From contig NZ_JAHBRW010000002.1 of assembly GCF_018398315.1 (NCBI RefSeq), positions 976,637 to 1,040,636 on the forward strand: a stretch of 64,000 nt of DNA, in the 5' to 3' direction. Every line of letters starts with the position of its first letter. Within the stretch, counting starts at the first letter, position 1. Origin of the DNA: Chelatococcus sp. YT9 (GTDB lineage: Bacteria; Pseudomonadota; Alphaproteobacteria; Rhizobiales; Beijerinckiaceae). Below, piece after piece: positions 27,866 through 37,089 of the stretch. The position numbers and the translations under genes were made by a program. The notes beneath the pieces were generated by a model that ran no database searches, was not told the origin of the DNA, and saw only the letters and a program-made list of their open reading frames with translations.

Positions 27866-29224
27866 ATGCACGATCGCAAGAAGATGAAGCTTGCCATGAT
27901 GTGGTTCGCGCCAGGTTCGCACGGCGCGGGCTGGCGCATGCCGGGTGCCGCGCGCTCTACCGTGACGCAGTTCGAGACCTATGTCGAAGTCGCCAAGAAA
28001 TGCGAACAGGCCAAGCTCGACGCCCTTTTCTTCGCCGATAGCAACGCCATCCAGCCGACGCCGCTGATCGAGAAGCGCGACAAGGCGGCGGAAAAGTTCT
28101 ACCGCGCGGCAATCATCGAGGCCATGTCCGTGATCCCGGCGCTGGCCGCCGTGACCTCGAAGCTCGGTCTAATCGCCACCGGCACGACGACTTACAACGA
28201 GCCCTACACGATCGCGCGCCGCTTCGCGACGATAGATCTGATCAGCAAGGGCCGAGCCGGCTGGAATCTGGTCACCTCGCAGCACGAGAACGAGGCGCAG
28301 AATTTCGGTTTCGAAAAGCACATGGAGCACGACGAGCGCTATGTGCGGGCGGAAGAGTTCTTCGACGTGGTCACCGGGCTGTGGAACAGTTGGGACGCGG
28401 ACGCCTTGGTCGAGGACAAGGAGAATGCACGCTATTTCGACGTAGAGAAGGTGCATGTCCTCAATCACAAGGGCAAGTACTTCAACGTCAAGGGGCCGCT
28501 CAACGTGCCGCGCTCACCCCAGGGGCGGCCGATCATCGTGCAGGCAGGGTCGTCCGGCCCCGGCCGCAATCTTGCCGCCAGGATTGCCGACCTTGTATTC
28601 TCCGCAAACTCCACTCTTGAAGAGAGCAAGGCCTTCACTGACGATTTGAAGGCGCGCGCAGTGGCCTGCGGCCGCTCGGCCGATGCGGTCAAACTGATGC
28701 CGGGCTTCATGCCAATCATTGGCCGAACAGAGGCGGAGGCAAAGGAACATTACCTGCAGCTGCAGTCTCTGATTACCGATGAGCAGGCGCTGATCGCGAT
28801 CAGCCGCTTCGCTGGCGGCGTCGACCTGTCGCAATATCCGCTCGACGGCCCCTTGCCGGAGTTGCCCACTGTCAACGGCGCCCAGACGCGCCAGCAGATC
28901 ATGATCGAGACGGCGCGGCGCGAAAATCTCAGCATCCGCCAGATAGGCCGGCGCTTTGCAGAGTCGCTCGGCCACAATTTAGTCTGGGGCACGCCGGCGC
29001 AGGTGGCCGACATCATGGAAGATTGGTTCAGCAAGGGAGCCTGTGACGGGTTCTGCATTCTGCCGCCCTATTTCCCACGTGGCGTGGACGATTTTACGGA
29101 CCTCCTCGTGCCGGAATTGCAGCGCCGTGGCTTGTTCCGCACCGAATACGAGGGCTCGACGTTGCGGGAGAACCTCGGGTTGCCTGATCCGGTCCATACG
29201 AAACGGGTCATGGCTGACGCGTAG
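27866..29224 (+). CDS. NtaA/DszA-family flavin-dependent monooxygenase (1)
   Basis: A 452-residue luciferase-like oxygenase. The start at 27866 follows GAGGGAG; the open frame upstream is a shadow of the ALDH gene. Family blocks include MMWFAPGSHGAGWRMP, LDALFFADSN, TYNEPYTIARRFATID, GRAGWNLVTS, NHKGKYFNVKGPLN and IIVQAGSSGPG. These match the NtaA/SnaA/DszA group, two-component monooxygenases that use FMNH2 made by a separate reductase and cleave C-N or C-S bonds or open rings. No flavin reductase gene is present nearby. It is paralogous to the gene at 31963. Confidence 0.92.
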   Translation: MHDRKKMKLAMMWFAPGSHGAGWRMPGAARSTVTQFETYVEVAKKCEQAKLDALFFADSNAIQPTPLIEKRDKAAEKFYRAAIIEAMSVIPALAAVTSKLGLIATGTTTYNEPYTIARRFATIDLISKGRAGWNLVTSQHENEAQNFGFEKHMEHDERYVRAEEFFDVVTGLWNSWDADALVEDKENARYFDVEKVHVLNHKGKYFNVKGPLNVPRSPQGRPIIVQAGSSGPGRNLAARIADLVFSANSTLEESKAFTDDLKARAVACGRSADAVKLMPGFMPIIGRTEAEAKEHYLQLQSLITDEQALIAISRFAGGVDLSQYPLDGPLPELPTVNGAQTRQQIMIETARRENLSIRQIGRRFAESLGHNLVWGTPAQVADIMEDWFSKGACDGFCILPPYFPRGVDDFTDLLVPELQRRGLFRTEYEGSTLRENLGLPDPVHTKRVMADA

Positions 29225-29247
29225 CCACGCCCGCTCCGTCCGAGAAT

Positions 29248-29260
29248 ATTGTATTATCGT
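29248..29260. promoter_or_regulatory. degenerate operator, site 4 (P450 operon)
   Basis: ATTGTATTATCGT keeps the left half-site ATTGTAT of the shared operator but not the right arm. With flanks it reads ATATTGTATTATCGTATG, very close to site 8 read in reverse (ATATTGTATGATTCTATG), which argues that both are real. It lies 54 bp upstream of the P450 start. Confidence 0.5.
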
Positions 29261-29314
29261 ATGCTAGAAGCGCTCAGCGCTACGCGTCCCTTACAAGGAC
29301 CGCCGGAGGTCGCT

Positions 29315-30547
29315 ATGTCAGAATCCGCTGTTACGTCCTGTCCCTTTAGCGGCACCCGCGAATACCCCATCAAGCGCTCCAACCCGCTCGACCCTGCGCC
29401 GGAACTCGCCGAAATGCGCGCCGCCGAACCGTTCGCAAAGGTGCGCCTGTGGACCGGCCAGGATGCCTGGCTGGTGACGCGTTACGATGACGTGCGCAAG
29501 CTTTTAACAGATCCGCGGGTCAGCGCGGATAACACCTTGCCCAACTTTCCGGGCGCAACGCCCGGTATGCTGGCGGTGCGAACCAAATATCCGAGCTTCA
29601 TCACCATGGACGTGCCTGAGCACACGCAGTTCCGGCGCATGCTCACCGGCGAATTCGCGGTCAAGAAGATCGAGGCGCTGAAACCGCGCATCCAGCAGGT
29701 CGTAGACGAGCGCATCGACGCGATCCTCGCCAAGGGGCCGCCGAGCGATATCGTGCGCGACCTGACCCTTGCGCTGCCGATCACCATGATCTGCGACCTG
29801 CTCGGCGTTCCCTACGAAGACCAGGATTTCTTCCACGCAAAGGCCGACCTGATCACCGACAGTCGCACCCCGCCGGACGTCTCCTCAAAAGCGATCCAGG
29901 AATTGTGCGACGTCTATATCGCCGGATTGATCGAGAGGAAGAACCTGAGCCCGACGGACGACCTCCTGAGCCGGCTGGTGGTGAACCAGCTCAGGCCAGG
30001 GCACCTCACGCCGATTCAGCTCATCGGCATCGCGCGCCTGTTGCTGATCGCCGGCCACGACACCTCCGCGCACACCATGTCGCTCGGTATTCTGGCGCTG
30101 CTCGAGAATCCGGAGCAGAAACAGGCGCTGATCGACGATCCGACGTTGATCAACAGCACGGTCGAGGAAATTCTGCGCTACGTCGATGTCACCCATAACG
30201 GCCGCAGGCGTATAGCGACGGCAGACATCGAAATCGGCGGACATGTCATTAGGAAGGGCGAAGGCATTATCGCCCACAATGCAGCGGCCAATCGCGACGC
30301 TGACGCTTTTCCGGACGCGGACAAGTTCCGCATCCAACGCGATGCGCGCCATCACATCGCCTTCGGCTACGGCATCCACCAGTGCCTCGGCCAGCCTTTG
30401 GCCCGGGCCGAGCTGCAAATCCTGATTGGTACCCTGTTCCGCCGCATACCAAGCCTGGCGCTTGCGGCACCGATATCGAGTCTCGAATTCAAGGAAACCA
30501 GCTTCGTCTATGGCGTAGAGCGGATTCCTGTCACGTGGGAGAGCTGA
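29315..30547 (+). CDS. cytochrome P450 (bacterial class I type)
   Basis: A soluble P450 of 410 residues, started at 29315 after GCCGGAGG. The oxygen-binding I-helix motif is AGHDTSAHT, the K-helix ExxR is in VEEILRYV, and the haem loop is FGYGIHQCLGQPLAR with the axial thiolate Cys357. These features resemble CYP105/107-like bacterial enzymes. A [3Fe-4S] ferredoxin and an FAD reductase gene follow immediately, which gives a complete class I electron-transfer chain. Hydroxylation or N/O-dealkylation of the imported compound is likely, but the target position is unknown. Confidence 0.95.
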   Translation: MSESAVTSCPFSGTREYPIKRSNPLDPAPELAEMRAAEPFAKVRLWTGQDAWLVTRYDDVRKLLTDPRVSADNTLPNFPGATPGMLAVRTKYPSFITMDVPEHTQFRRMLTGEFAVKKIEALKPRIQQVVDERIDAILAKGPPSDIVRDLTLALPITMICDLLGVPYEDQDFFHAKADLITDSRTPPDVSSKAIQELCDVYIAGLIERKNLSPTDDLLSRLVVNQLRPGHLTPIQLIGIARLLLIAGHDTSAHTMSLGILALLENPEQKQALIDDPTLINSTVEEILRYVDVTHNGRRRIATADIEIGGHVIRKGEGIIAHNAAANRDADAFPDADKFRIQRDARHHIAFGYGIHQCLGQPLARAELQILIGTLFRRIPSLALAAPISSLEFKETSFVYGVERIPVTWES

Positions 30548-30548
30548 A

Positions 30549-30743
30549 ATGCGCGTGCTCATCGAACAGGCGAGATGCTGCGGCGCCGGTCAATGCGTGC
30601 TTGCGGCGCCGGATATCTTCGACCAACGCGAGGAGGACGGCATCGTCATCCTGCTGCAGGAGAACCCGCCGGAAGAGAGCCGTGCGGACGTGCTGCAGGC
30701 GATCAAGGTTTGCCCCGCGCTTGCGATCCGGCTCGAGGACTGA
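30549..30743 (+). CDS. [3Fe-4S] ferredoxin, P450 redox partner
   Basis: A 64-residue ferredoxin. The cluster cysteines are in CCGAGQC (about residues 10-16, CxxxxxC spacing with an extra Cys) and the distal KVCPALAI. This is the pattern of the small ferredoxins encoded next to bacterial P450s. The start lies one base after the P450 stop, and the gene ends 3 bp before the reductase, so the trio is tightly co-expressed. Confidence 0.93.
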   Translation: MRVLIEQARCCGAGQCVLAAPDIFDQREEDGIVILLQENPPEESRADVLQAIKVCPALAIRLED

Positions 30744-30746
30744 GCC

Positions 30747-31937
30747 TTGCGCACGGTCATTGTCGTCGGCGGGTCGGCCGCGGGGCTCGCCGCCGTCCAG
30801 GCGCTGCGCGCGGAAGGTTACAGGGGCCGCATTCTCGTGGTCGGGGCGGAACCCCACCTTCCCTACGACCGGCCGCCACTCTCCAAGGGTTTCATCGCCG
30901 ACAACCTGCCTTTCGAGCATGTTCGGCTCAGCGAGCCGGCGCTGCTTAATGAGCTGGGGGCCGAATGGCTCATTCCTGCGCGGGCCTGCGAGCTCGATCT
31001 CGACCGCCGCATGCTCCGGTTGGAAGCGGGCGACCGGCTCGGCTTCGACGGGTTGATTCTTGCCACCGGCGTCAGCCCGCGCGTCTTTCCCGGCCCGCGA
31101 CCGAACGGCGTGTACACGCTTCGCAGCTTGGATGACGCAGCCGCGCTGCGCACTGCATTGGGAAGCGCGCCCCAAGTCGCGGTTATCGGCACTGGCGTCC
31201 TCGGTATGGAATTCGCTGCCACCGCCCGCAAGCTTGGTCTCGATGTCACGGTTATCGGCAACGCGCCGCACCCGCTGGCCCGCCAGTTCCCCGCCGCGAT
31301 CGGCAACCTGCTCGCCGCGCGCCACCGCGCGGCGGGCGTGATGCTGCGCTTGGAGGTCCAGGTGGCCGGCTTCGAAGAGAAGGGTGGGCATCTAAGCGGC
31401 GTGCGGCTTGCCGATGGCGATATCGTTCCGGCCGAGCTCGCGCTGGTCGCGATCGGATCGCAGCCTGATGTCGACTGGCTGCGCACGAGCGGCTTGCCGA
31501 TCGGCGACGGCATTCTGTGCGATGCTTGCTGCCGCGCCGCGCCCGGCGTCTATGCGGCCGGCGACGTCGCCTCCTGGTGGCATTCCGGCTACGGCGCGCG
31601 GCTGCGCATCGAGCACCGTATGAATGCCACCGAACAGGCGGGCGCAACGGTGAAGAACCTGCTAGGCGCCGCCGAAGACTTCCGACCGATTCCTTTCATG
31701 TGGAGCGACCAGCACGACATCAAGCTGCAGAGCTATGGCATCTTCCCGGATGATGGCGAGGTGGAGATCGAGGGCGACATGGCGTCAGGCCGCTTCGTTG
31801 CGCTCTGCCACAATCAAGGCCGCGTTGTGGGCGCGCTCGGCTGGAATGCCGTCAAGGCGCTGCGGCAAAGTCGCATGCGGCTCGTCGAGGCTATGGAGGG
31901 GATCCGTCTGGATGAGCTGCAGCTGACGGTGGGCTGA
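30747..31937 (+). CDS. FAD-dependent ferredoxin reductase
   Basis: A 396-residue flavoprotein of the putidaredoxin-reductase class. The FAD Rossmann motif is VIVVGGSAAGLAA, the conserved PYDRPPLSK follows, the NAD motif is VAVIGTGVLGMEFA, and the ATG motif with the late GVYAAGDVAS close the FAD site. The only start close to the conserved N-terminus is TTG at 30747. It supplies electrons from NAD(P)H to the upstream ferredoxin and P450. Confidence 0.93.
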   Translation: MRTVIVVGGSAAGLAAVQALRAEGYRGRILVVGAEPHLPYDRPPLSKGFIADNLPFEHVRLSEPALLNELGAEWLIPARACELDLDRRMLRLEAGDRLGFDGLILATGVSPRVFPGPRPNGVYTLRSLDDAAALRTALGSAPQVAVIGTGVLGMEFAATARKLGLDVTVIGNAPHPLARQFPAAIGNLLAARHRAAGVMLRLEVQVAGFEEKGGHLSGVRLADGDIVPAELALVAIGSQPDVDWLRTSGLPIGDGILCDACCRAAPGVYAAGDVASWWHSGYGARLRIEHRMNATEQAGATVKNLLGAAEDFRPIPFMWSDQHDIKLQSYGIFPDDGEVEIEGDMASGRFVALCHNQGRVVGALGWNAVKALRQSRMRLVEAMEGIRLDELQLTVG

Positions 31938-31962
31938 GCCGTTCGCGACAAGGGGAGACGTC

Positions 31963-33249
31963 ATGAGCCGCAAGATGCATCTCGGCGTATTCGTGCTGGG
32001 CACTGGCAACCAGGTCGATGGGTGGCGGGCGGAAGGCGCCGACCCCACCAATTTCGATATTAAGGCGCTTGCCCGCATCGCGACGACGGCTGAGCGGGCG
32101 AAGATGGATTTCGTCTTCGTTCCCGACAATGTTTCGGCCGAGGTCGACGATCACCCATCCATGGTGGCGCGGCTGGAACCGATCGCGCAACTTAGCGCGC
32201 TGGCCATGGTGACGAGTCGCATCGGGCTCGTCGGCACCGCCTCCACCATGTTCTCCCAACCTTACAACCTTGCCCGCGCCTTCCAATCGCTTGATCTGAT
32301 CAGCGCCGGGCGGGCCGGCTGGAATGTGGTTACGACCTCCTCGCCCATCGCGGGGCTCAATTTCGGCACCGAGGGGCGGCGGGAGCACGATCTGCGCTAC
32401 GAAATGGCCGACGAGTTCGTCGAGGTCGTGCGCGGACTCTGGAACACCTGGGACGATGGCGCGGTGCTGGTTGATCGTGCGAAGGGCCGCTACTTCGATC
32501 CCACGCGGATCCACCTCCTCAACCATAAGGGTAAATGCTATTCGGTGCGCGGACCTCTCAACGCGCCCCGCGGGCCGCAGGGCAATCCCGTGCTGGTGCA
32601 GGCGGGATCATCGCCGGCCGGCATGGGCTTCGCCGCGCGCCATGCCGACCTGATCGTGACCGTGCAGCACGCGATCGGGGAAGGGCGCGACTTTTACGAC
32701 AAGGTGCGCAGCATGGCGGCCGGTCATGGCCGCGACCCGAACCAGTGCAAGATCCTGAACGGCATCTTTACCGTGGTTGGCCGTACTGACGAAGAAGCGC
32801 ATGCCAAGCTGGCGCGCCTGGCGGCGTTCGTCGACGTACAAAGCTCGATTCGCACGGTGTCGGACCGGCTCGGCCATGATCTCACACAGTATTCGCTCGA
32901 CGGGCCCGTCCCGGACCTGCCGATGACCGATGGTATGCAGGGCTTCGCGCGCGCGCTGATTCCCCTGGCGCGACGCGAAAATTACACGCTGCGGCAATTG
33001 TTCAACCTCATGGCAGTCGGGCGCGGCTACATCGTCGCCGTCGGCACCCCGGACAAGATCGCCGACATCATGCAGGAGTGGGTGGATGCGCGGGCGGCCG
33101 ATGGCTTCGTCATCATGCCCGCCTATTTCCCTGACTATCTGGACGACTTCGCCGAATTGGTCACTCCCGAGCTGCAGCGCCGCGGCGCTTTCCGTGAGAC
33201 CTACTCCGGCGTTACTCTGCGCGATCATCTCGGCCTGCCGCGCGTCTGA
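31963..33249 (+). CDS. NtaA/DszA-family flavin-dependent monooxygenase (2)
   Basis: A 428-residue oxygenase paralogous to the one at 27866, sharing FDLISxGRAGWN-type, NHKGKxxxVxGPLN-type and VLVQAGSSPAG blocks and the C-terminal PAYFPDYLDDFAELVTPELQRRG. It starts with MSRKMHLGVFVLG after a GGGGAG ribosome site and follows the P450 reductase by 25 bp. Members need reduced FMN from a partner reductase, which is not encoded here. Two such enzymes in one island suggest two successive ring or C-N cleavage steps. Confidence 0.92.
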   Translation: MSRKMHLGVFVLGTGNQVDGWRAEGADPTNFDIKALARIATTAERAKMDFVFVPDNVSAEVDDHPSMVARLEPIAQLSALAMVTSRIGLVGTASTMFSQPYNLARAFQSLDLISAGRAGWNVVTTSSPIAGLNFGTEGRREHDLRYEMADEFVEVVRGLWNTWDDGAVLVDRAKGRYFDPTRIHLLNHKGKCYSVRGPLNAPRGPQGNPVLVQAGSSPAGMGFAARHADLIVTVQHAIGEGRDFYDKVRSMAAGHGRDPNQCKILNGIFTVVGRTDEEAHAKLARLAAFVDVQSSIRTVSDRLGHDLTQYSLDGPVPDLPMTDGMQGFARALIPLARRENYTLRQLFNLMAVGRGYIVAVGTPDKIADIMQEWVDARAADGFVIMPAYFPDYLDDFAELVTPELQRRGAFRETYSGVTLRDHLGLPRV

Positions 33250-33424
33250 CCGAAGCGGCAAGGGTGAGTACTCATCCCCTGGGGGGAGCGAGGAACAGAT
33301 CATCGCCGTTCGTTAGCAGCCTTCTCCAACGCCATGAAATACTGCGGCAGGGCAGGGCTGTTCCATCGATCGCGCGTGTTACGCCGCAGCCGCAGGTGCC
33401 TCTCGAGCAACTGGAACACCAGCT

Positions 33425-34354
33425 TCATGGTCGAGCAGGCGTTGGGCCGAGTCGCTCCTCAACTCCGGACTGCGCCACGATCCAGTCGCGGAAGGCGATC
33501 AAGGGCGGGTAGTCCTTTCTGCCCTCCGGCCAGGCAAGATAATATTTGTCGCTGCTTTCATAGGTGACGTCGACCGCCGGGACGAGGTGCCCGCCCAACA
33601 GTTCCTCCTCGATGAGGAAGGTCGGCAGGAGCCCGACACCTAGGCCCGCTGCCGCGGCGCGGGCGACGGTTGAAAACTGGTCGAAGCTGCCGGCCGAGAT
33701 CCGGCCGGGCTCCAGTCCCAGCGCCCGAAACCACTTCTCCCAATCGGTGGCGCGCCCCATCGAGCCCATATGGATCAGCGGCTGCCCGATGAGGTCAGCG
33801 GGCGTGCGGATACCGCGGCTCTCTCGAAAATCTCGACTGCAGGCGGGTACGAGAAACTCACGCCGCAGCTCAACCATCTCCGCGCCCGGCCAGTAAGGCA
33901 CACCAGCATGGATTGCGGCATCGACGCCCTCGTCACGGAAATCAAACAGGCTGAAGCGCGTCTTTAAATTGACCGTGATGCCAGGATATAGGCGCTTGAA
34001 GTCGGACAGCCGTGGCGCCAGCCAGCGCGTCCCAAAGGACGACAGGATCGTCACGTTGAGGATGCCGCCATTTGGATTGGCATAGAGGTTTTGCGAGGCG
34101 GTCGAGAGTCGGTCGAGCGCCTCCCGCACCTCGGCCAAGAAATTCATGGCCGCGGAGTTCGGCCGAACCGTCTGGCGGTCGCGCACGAAGAGCTCGACCT
34201 GCAGCTGCTCCTCCAGCGCGCGGATCTGCCGGCTCACGGCGCTCTGCGTGAGGCTCAGCTCCTTGGCCGCCGCGCTGACGCTTCCCAGCCGCGCCGTCGC
34301 CTCGAAGGCCGCGAGCAACGAGACAGACGGTAGATAGCGCCGGGTATAACTCAT
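33425..34354 (-). CDS. LysR family transcriptional regulator (GcvA-like)
   Basis: A 309-residue regulator. The winged-helix region is SLLAAFEATARLGSVSAAAKELSLTQSAVSRQI (seen in parts at about residues 12-44), and the effector domain begins near residue 95, with a TLLSSFGTRWLAPRL-like opening typical of the GcvA group. It is divergent from the PhyH gene with a 332-bp spacer holding two repeats of one 10-mer, one of them touching its own start codon. It probably controls the PhyH gene and itself; its effector is unknown. Confidence 0.92.
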   Translation of the reverse strand: MSYTRRYLPSVSLLAAFEATARLGSVSAAAKELSLTQSAVSRQIRALEEQLQVELFVRDRQTVRPNSAAMNFLAEVREALDRLSTASQNLYANPNGGILNVTILSSFGTRWLAPRLSDFKRLYPGITVNLKTRFSLFDFRDEGVDAAIHAGVPYWPGAEMVELRREFLVPACSRDFRESRGIRTPADLIGQPLIHMGSMGRATDWEKWFRALGLEPGRISAGSFDQFSTVARAAAAGLGVGLLPTFLIEEELLGGHLVPAVDVTYESSDKYYLAWPEGRKDYPPLIAFRDWIVAQSGVEERLGPTPARP

Positions 34355-34686
34355 CGGTTATTCCGTATTGGAATGATCTTGTTGACCAAGCATTGCTTGT
34401 TGTTGGGCAAGGGACAAGCAAAATGGCTTACAAGCAAGGGACGGATATTTGGTCCACTTGCCCATAATGCGGAGGTTATTCCGATGTGTAAAGGCTTCGC
34501 CTGCCCACTCAAAGATCGCGTACGGATGAATGCCGTCCTCGACGACCTGCCGCTCGCTGGCGAGTGCCCCCGCCGCGCCGGGCCATCGGCTCCGACCGGC
34601 CAGCGTCCGATACCTTCCGCGCCGCCTCGAACCGCGGCTGCTCGCCAGGGCGCCGCGAGTCAATTGAAAGAAGGAGAACAGCAGTC
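34355..34686. promoter_or_regulatory. LysR-PhyH divergent control region
   Basis: The 10-mer GGTTATTCCG occurs at 34356-34365 and again at 34474-34483. The first copy is part of the inverted repeat ATTCC-N5-GGAAT (34360-34374), which fits the T-N11-A LysR box and abuts the regulator start codon. The second lies about 200 bp before the PhyH start. The rest of the spacer holds no recognisable gene. Confidence 0.55.
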
Positions 34687-35565
34687 ATGACCGTGCAATT
34701 CACAAGGCCGATCACAGAGGACGAAATCCGCACCTATGAGGAGGACGGCGTCGTATGCCTGCGCAACATCCTCAGCGCCGAATGGGTGAAGATGCTGCAG
34801 GACGCAGTCGAGGACGTGCTGAACCAGCCAGGCCCGTCCGGCCATGATATCGCTGCCGGCTCCGGTAGCGGCAAGTTCGGCTACGACATCTTTATGTGGA
34901 CCTTCAACGAGCGTTTCCGCCAGTTCCAGGCCGAGTCGCCCATGCCGGAATGGGCCGCGACCCTCATGCGCTCCAAGGCGGTGAACCTCGCCGTCGACGC
35001 AATGTTCGTCAAGGAGCCGAATACGACAAACCACACACCGTGGCACCATGATCAGCCGTATCTTTGGATGGACGGGACGCAGGTCTGCTCGTTCTGGACG
35101 CCGCTCGATTCCGTCACCCTGGAAACCGGCGTGACCGAGTGGATCCCTGGCTCCCACCGCACGGGCAAGTGGTATCGTCCTGCTGGCTTCGACGCCAAGA
35201 AGTACAAGGACTATCCTGATGATTTGTTCGAGCCGCTGCCAGACATCGAGGCCAACCGCGGTGACTGGAACATCGTGCATTTCGACATGGATCCAGGCGA
35301 CGTGCTGGCCCACCATCTGCTGACGCTGCACCATGCGCCGGGCAACACGTCGCAAGACCGGCGCCGGCGTGCCCTTGCTTTCCGCTATGCCGGGGACGAC
35401 GTCACCTATGCCAAGCGCCCGATGGGGCCGCAGCCGCTACGCGATCCAGGCCTCTCGGTGGGGCAGCCGCTAAACTCGGCTATGTTCCCGCAGGTCTGGC
35501 CGCGGCGCCCGCTTGCCGCATTGGACCGTGACGCGCAGGCGATTGACGCCTTGGCAGCGGCGTAA
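34687..35565 (+). CDS. phytanoyl-CoA dioxygenase (PhyH) family oxygenase
   Basis: A 292-residue Fe(II)/2-oxoglutarate-type oxygenase started at 34687 after GAAGGAG. The metal motif HxD is seen in HTPWHHDQPYLWMDG (about residues 117-131), and a distal His in HHLLTLHHAPGN with the Arg of RRRALAFRYAGDD positions the co-substrate. Members hydroxylate small molecules, phosphonates or CoA esters. It is divergent from the LysR gene. Hydroxylation or demethylation of a pathway intermediate is inferred. Confidence 0.88.
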   Translation: MTVQFTRPITEDEIRTYEEDGVVCLRNILSAEWVKMLQDAVEDVLNQPGPSGHDIAAGSGSGKFGYDIFMWTFNERFRQFQAESPMPEWAATLMRSKAVNLAVDAMFVKEPNTTNHTPWHHDQPYLWMDGTQVCSFWTPLDSVTLETGVTEWIPGSHRTGKWYRPAGFDAKKYKDYPDDLFEPLPDIEANRGDWNIVHFDMDPGDVLAHHLLTLHHAPGNTSQDRRRRALAFRYAGDDVTYAKRPMGPQPLRDPGLSVGQPLNSAMFPQVWPRRPLAALDRDAQAIDALAAA

Positions 35566-35623
35566 TCCGTACCGGCGGCCGAGACGTAACTCGGCTGCCG
35601 GTTTCGTTCTCGATCATGGTCAA

Positions 35624-35640
35624 ATATTGTAATACAATAT
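35624..35640. promoter_or_regulatory. operator palindrome, site 5 (DMT permease)
   Basis: ATATTGTAATACAATAT is a perfect 17-bp palindrome, the best copy of the shared operator. It lies 207 bp upstream of the permease start and 58 bp after the PhyH stop. A 12-codon open frame follows at 35644 (MRARVGGMLVRS) and could be a leader or chance. Confidence 0.75.
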
Positions 35641-35847
35641 CCCATGCGTGCTCGCGTAGGAGGGATGCTCGTGCGCTCTTGAACACGGCAACCGTCTCCA
35701 ACGTGCGCAGCGCCGGCCTCGGAGCAACTGGCGGCCTTCGGTACGGCGCTCAACACCTCTTTCGGGGGGAGCACTACACGGTTGGCTCGGCTTTGGCCGA
35801 CGTGCGACAACCTTTTCGCTCTTGGCTGACGCCACGACAGGTTCTCC

Positions 35848-36726
35848 ATGCCAAGAAAATCTCTGGCCGGGATCGGGCTGAAGCTCGGCTCCGTCTCATT
35901 CTTCGTTTCCATGTTCGCGCTGATCAAGCTGGCCGGCAGCGTGCCGACCGGACAGGTCGTGTTCTATCGCTCAGTCTTCGCCATGCTGCCGATCCTGGCT
36001 TTCCTCGTTCTGCGCAGGGAATTGGCGATGGCGCTGAAAACCAGCCGACCGCTCGGTCATGTCGGGCGCGGCCTCTGTGGTTCTGCTAGCATCGGCCTCA
36101 CCTTTCTCGCGCTGGCCTACCTGCCGCTCTCCGACGCGATCATGTTCGGCTATGCGCAGCCGCTGTTTGCCGTCGCGCTGGGAGCTATCATGCTCGGCGA
36201 GATCGTCCGGCCCTCGCGCTGGTTGGCGGTGCTTGCAGGCCTGGCCGGGGTCGCTGTGGTTGCCTGGCCCGGCCTCACCATTTTTAGTGGTGAGGGTTTT
36301 GACGGCCACCAAGCGATCGGCGCCGGGGCGGCGATCGGCGGCGCCTTTGCAACCGCCTGTTCGGTGCTGATGCTGAAGGCGCTGGTCGAGACCGAGCGCT
36401 CCTCCACCATCGTGCTCTGGTTTTCGCTGACCTCTACGGGTTTCGCGCTGGCGACGTTCCCTTTCGGCTGGGCCGACCTTTCGGACGAACAAACGCTGCT
36501 TCTTGCGCTCGGTGGGTTCGCCGGCGGCATGGCGCACGTGCTCGTCACCGAAAGCCTGCGCCACGCCGACATGTCGATGCTGGCGCCGCTCGACTATACC
36601 TCGGTGCTCATCGGTCCGGTTCTGGGTTATCTCCTGTTTGCCGAATTGCCGACGCTGCATATGCTCGTCGGCGGCACGATGATAGCCTCCGCGGGACTTT
36701 TCCTGATCTGGACGGAACGACGGTGA
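35848..36726 (+). CDS. EamA/DMT family permease
   Basis: A 292-residue membrane protein with about ten hydrophobic helices in two EamA repeats. Typical marks are QVVFYRSVFAMLP near the first repeat, FLALAYLPLSDAIMFGYAQPLF, and in the second repeat LRHADMSMLAPLDYTSVLIGP followed by FAELPT. DMT permeases export or exchange metabolites and amino acids. It lies behind operator site 5, so its export function may belong to the same regulon, for example removal of a toxic intermediate. The leader of about 200 bp is unusually long. Confidence 0.88.
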   Translation: MPRKSLAGIGLKLGSVSFFVSMFALIKLAGSVPTGQVVFYRSVFAMLPILAFLVLRRELAMALKTSRPLGHVGRGLCGSASIGLTFLALAYLPLSDAIMFGYAQPLFAVALGAIMLGEIVRPSRWLAVLAGLAGVAVVAWPGLTIFSGEGFDGHQAIGAGAAIGGAFATACSVLMLKALVETERSSTIVLWFSLTSTGFALATFPFGWADLSDEQTLLLALGGFAGGMAHVLVTESLRHADMSMLAPLDYTSVLIGPVLGYLLFAELPTLHMLVGGTMIASAGLFLIWTERR

Positions 36727-37089
36727 CGTTCGCGCCGTAGAGGGCGCCAAGAGAGCCGTCAAGGTGGCGCCAACGTCCAGAGGAGAGGTGCTGCGCGGGC
36801 GGGAAGTAGGTGCGCCGGCCACGCATGCGGCGTCGATCGCCGCTGCGACAGAGTTGCTGCCGGGCTGACTGACGCCGCGCCATGCAGCCGAAGTTTTAGC
36901 CAATCGCGCCGTCTGGCGAAGGTTCCAGTTGATGGATCGTCGCCAAACTACCACCAAGCCCCTAACCAACGAAAGTGCTGCAGCGAGCGCATCGACGCCC
37001 ATCTGCGGGACCGGCTGAGCATCGAGGCGGCGGGCCGTTTCGGGAGGCCCGCCAAGGTTGGGAGGAGGTGCCGCGCGGGGCGCGGAAGG
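36727..37089. other. convergent intergenic region
   Basis: This 363-bp gap between two convergent genes holds no recognisable gene. Its only structure is the stem-loop at 37029-37053. Confidence 0.5.
37029..37053. terminator. stem-loop in the convergent gap
   Basis: GGCGGGCC and GGCCCGCC pair perfectly over 8 bp around a 9-nt loop, 37 bp past the end of the leftward binding-protein gene. No T-run is present on either side, so it may be an mRNA end-protecting hairpin rather than a classical terminator. Confidence 0.45.
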
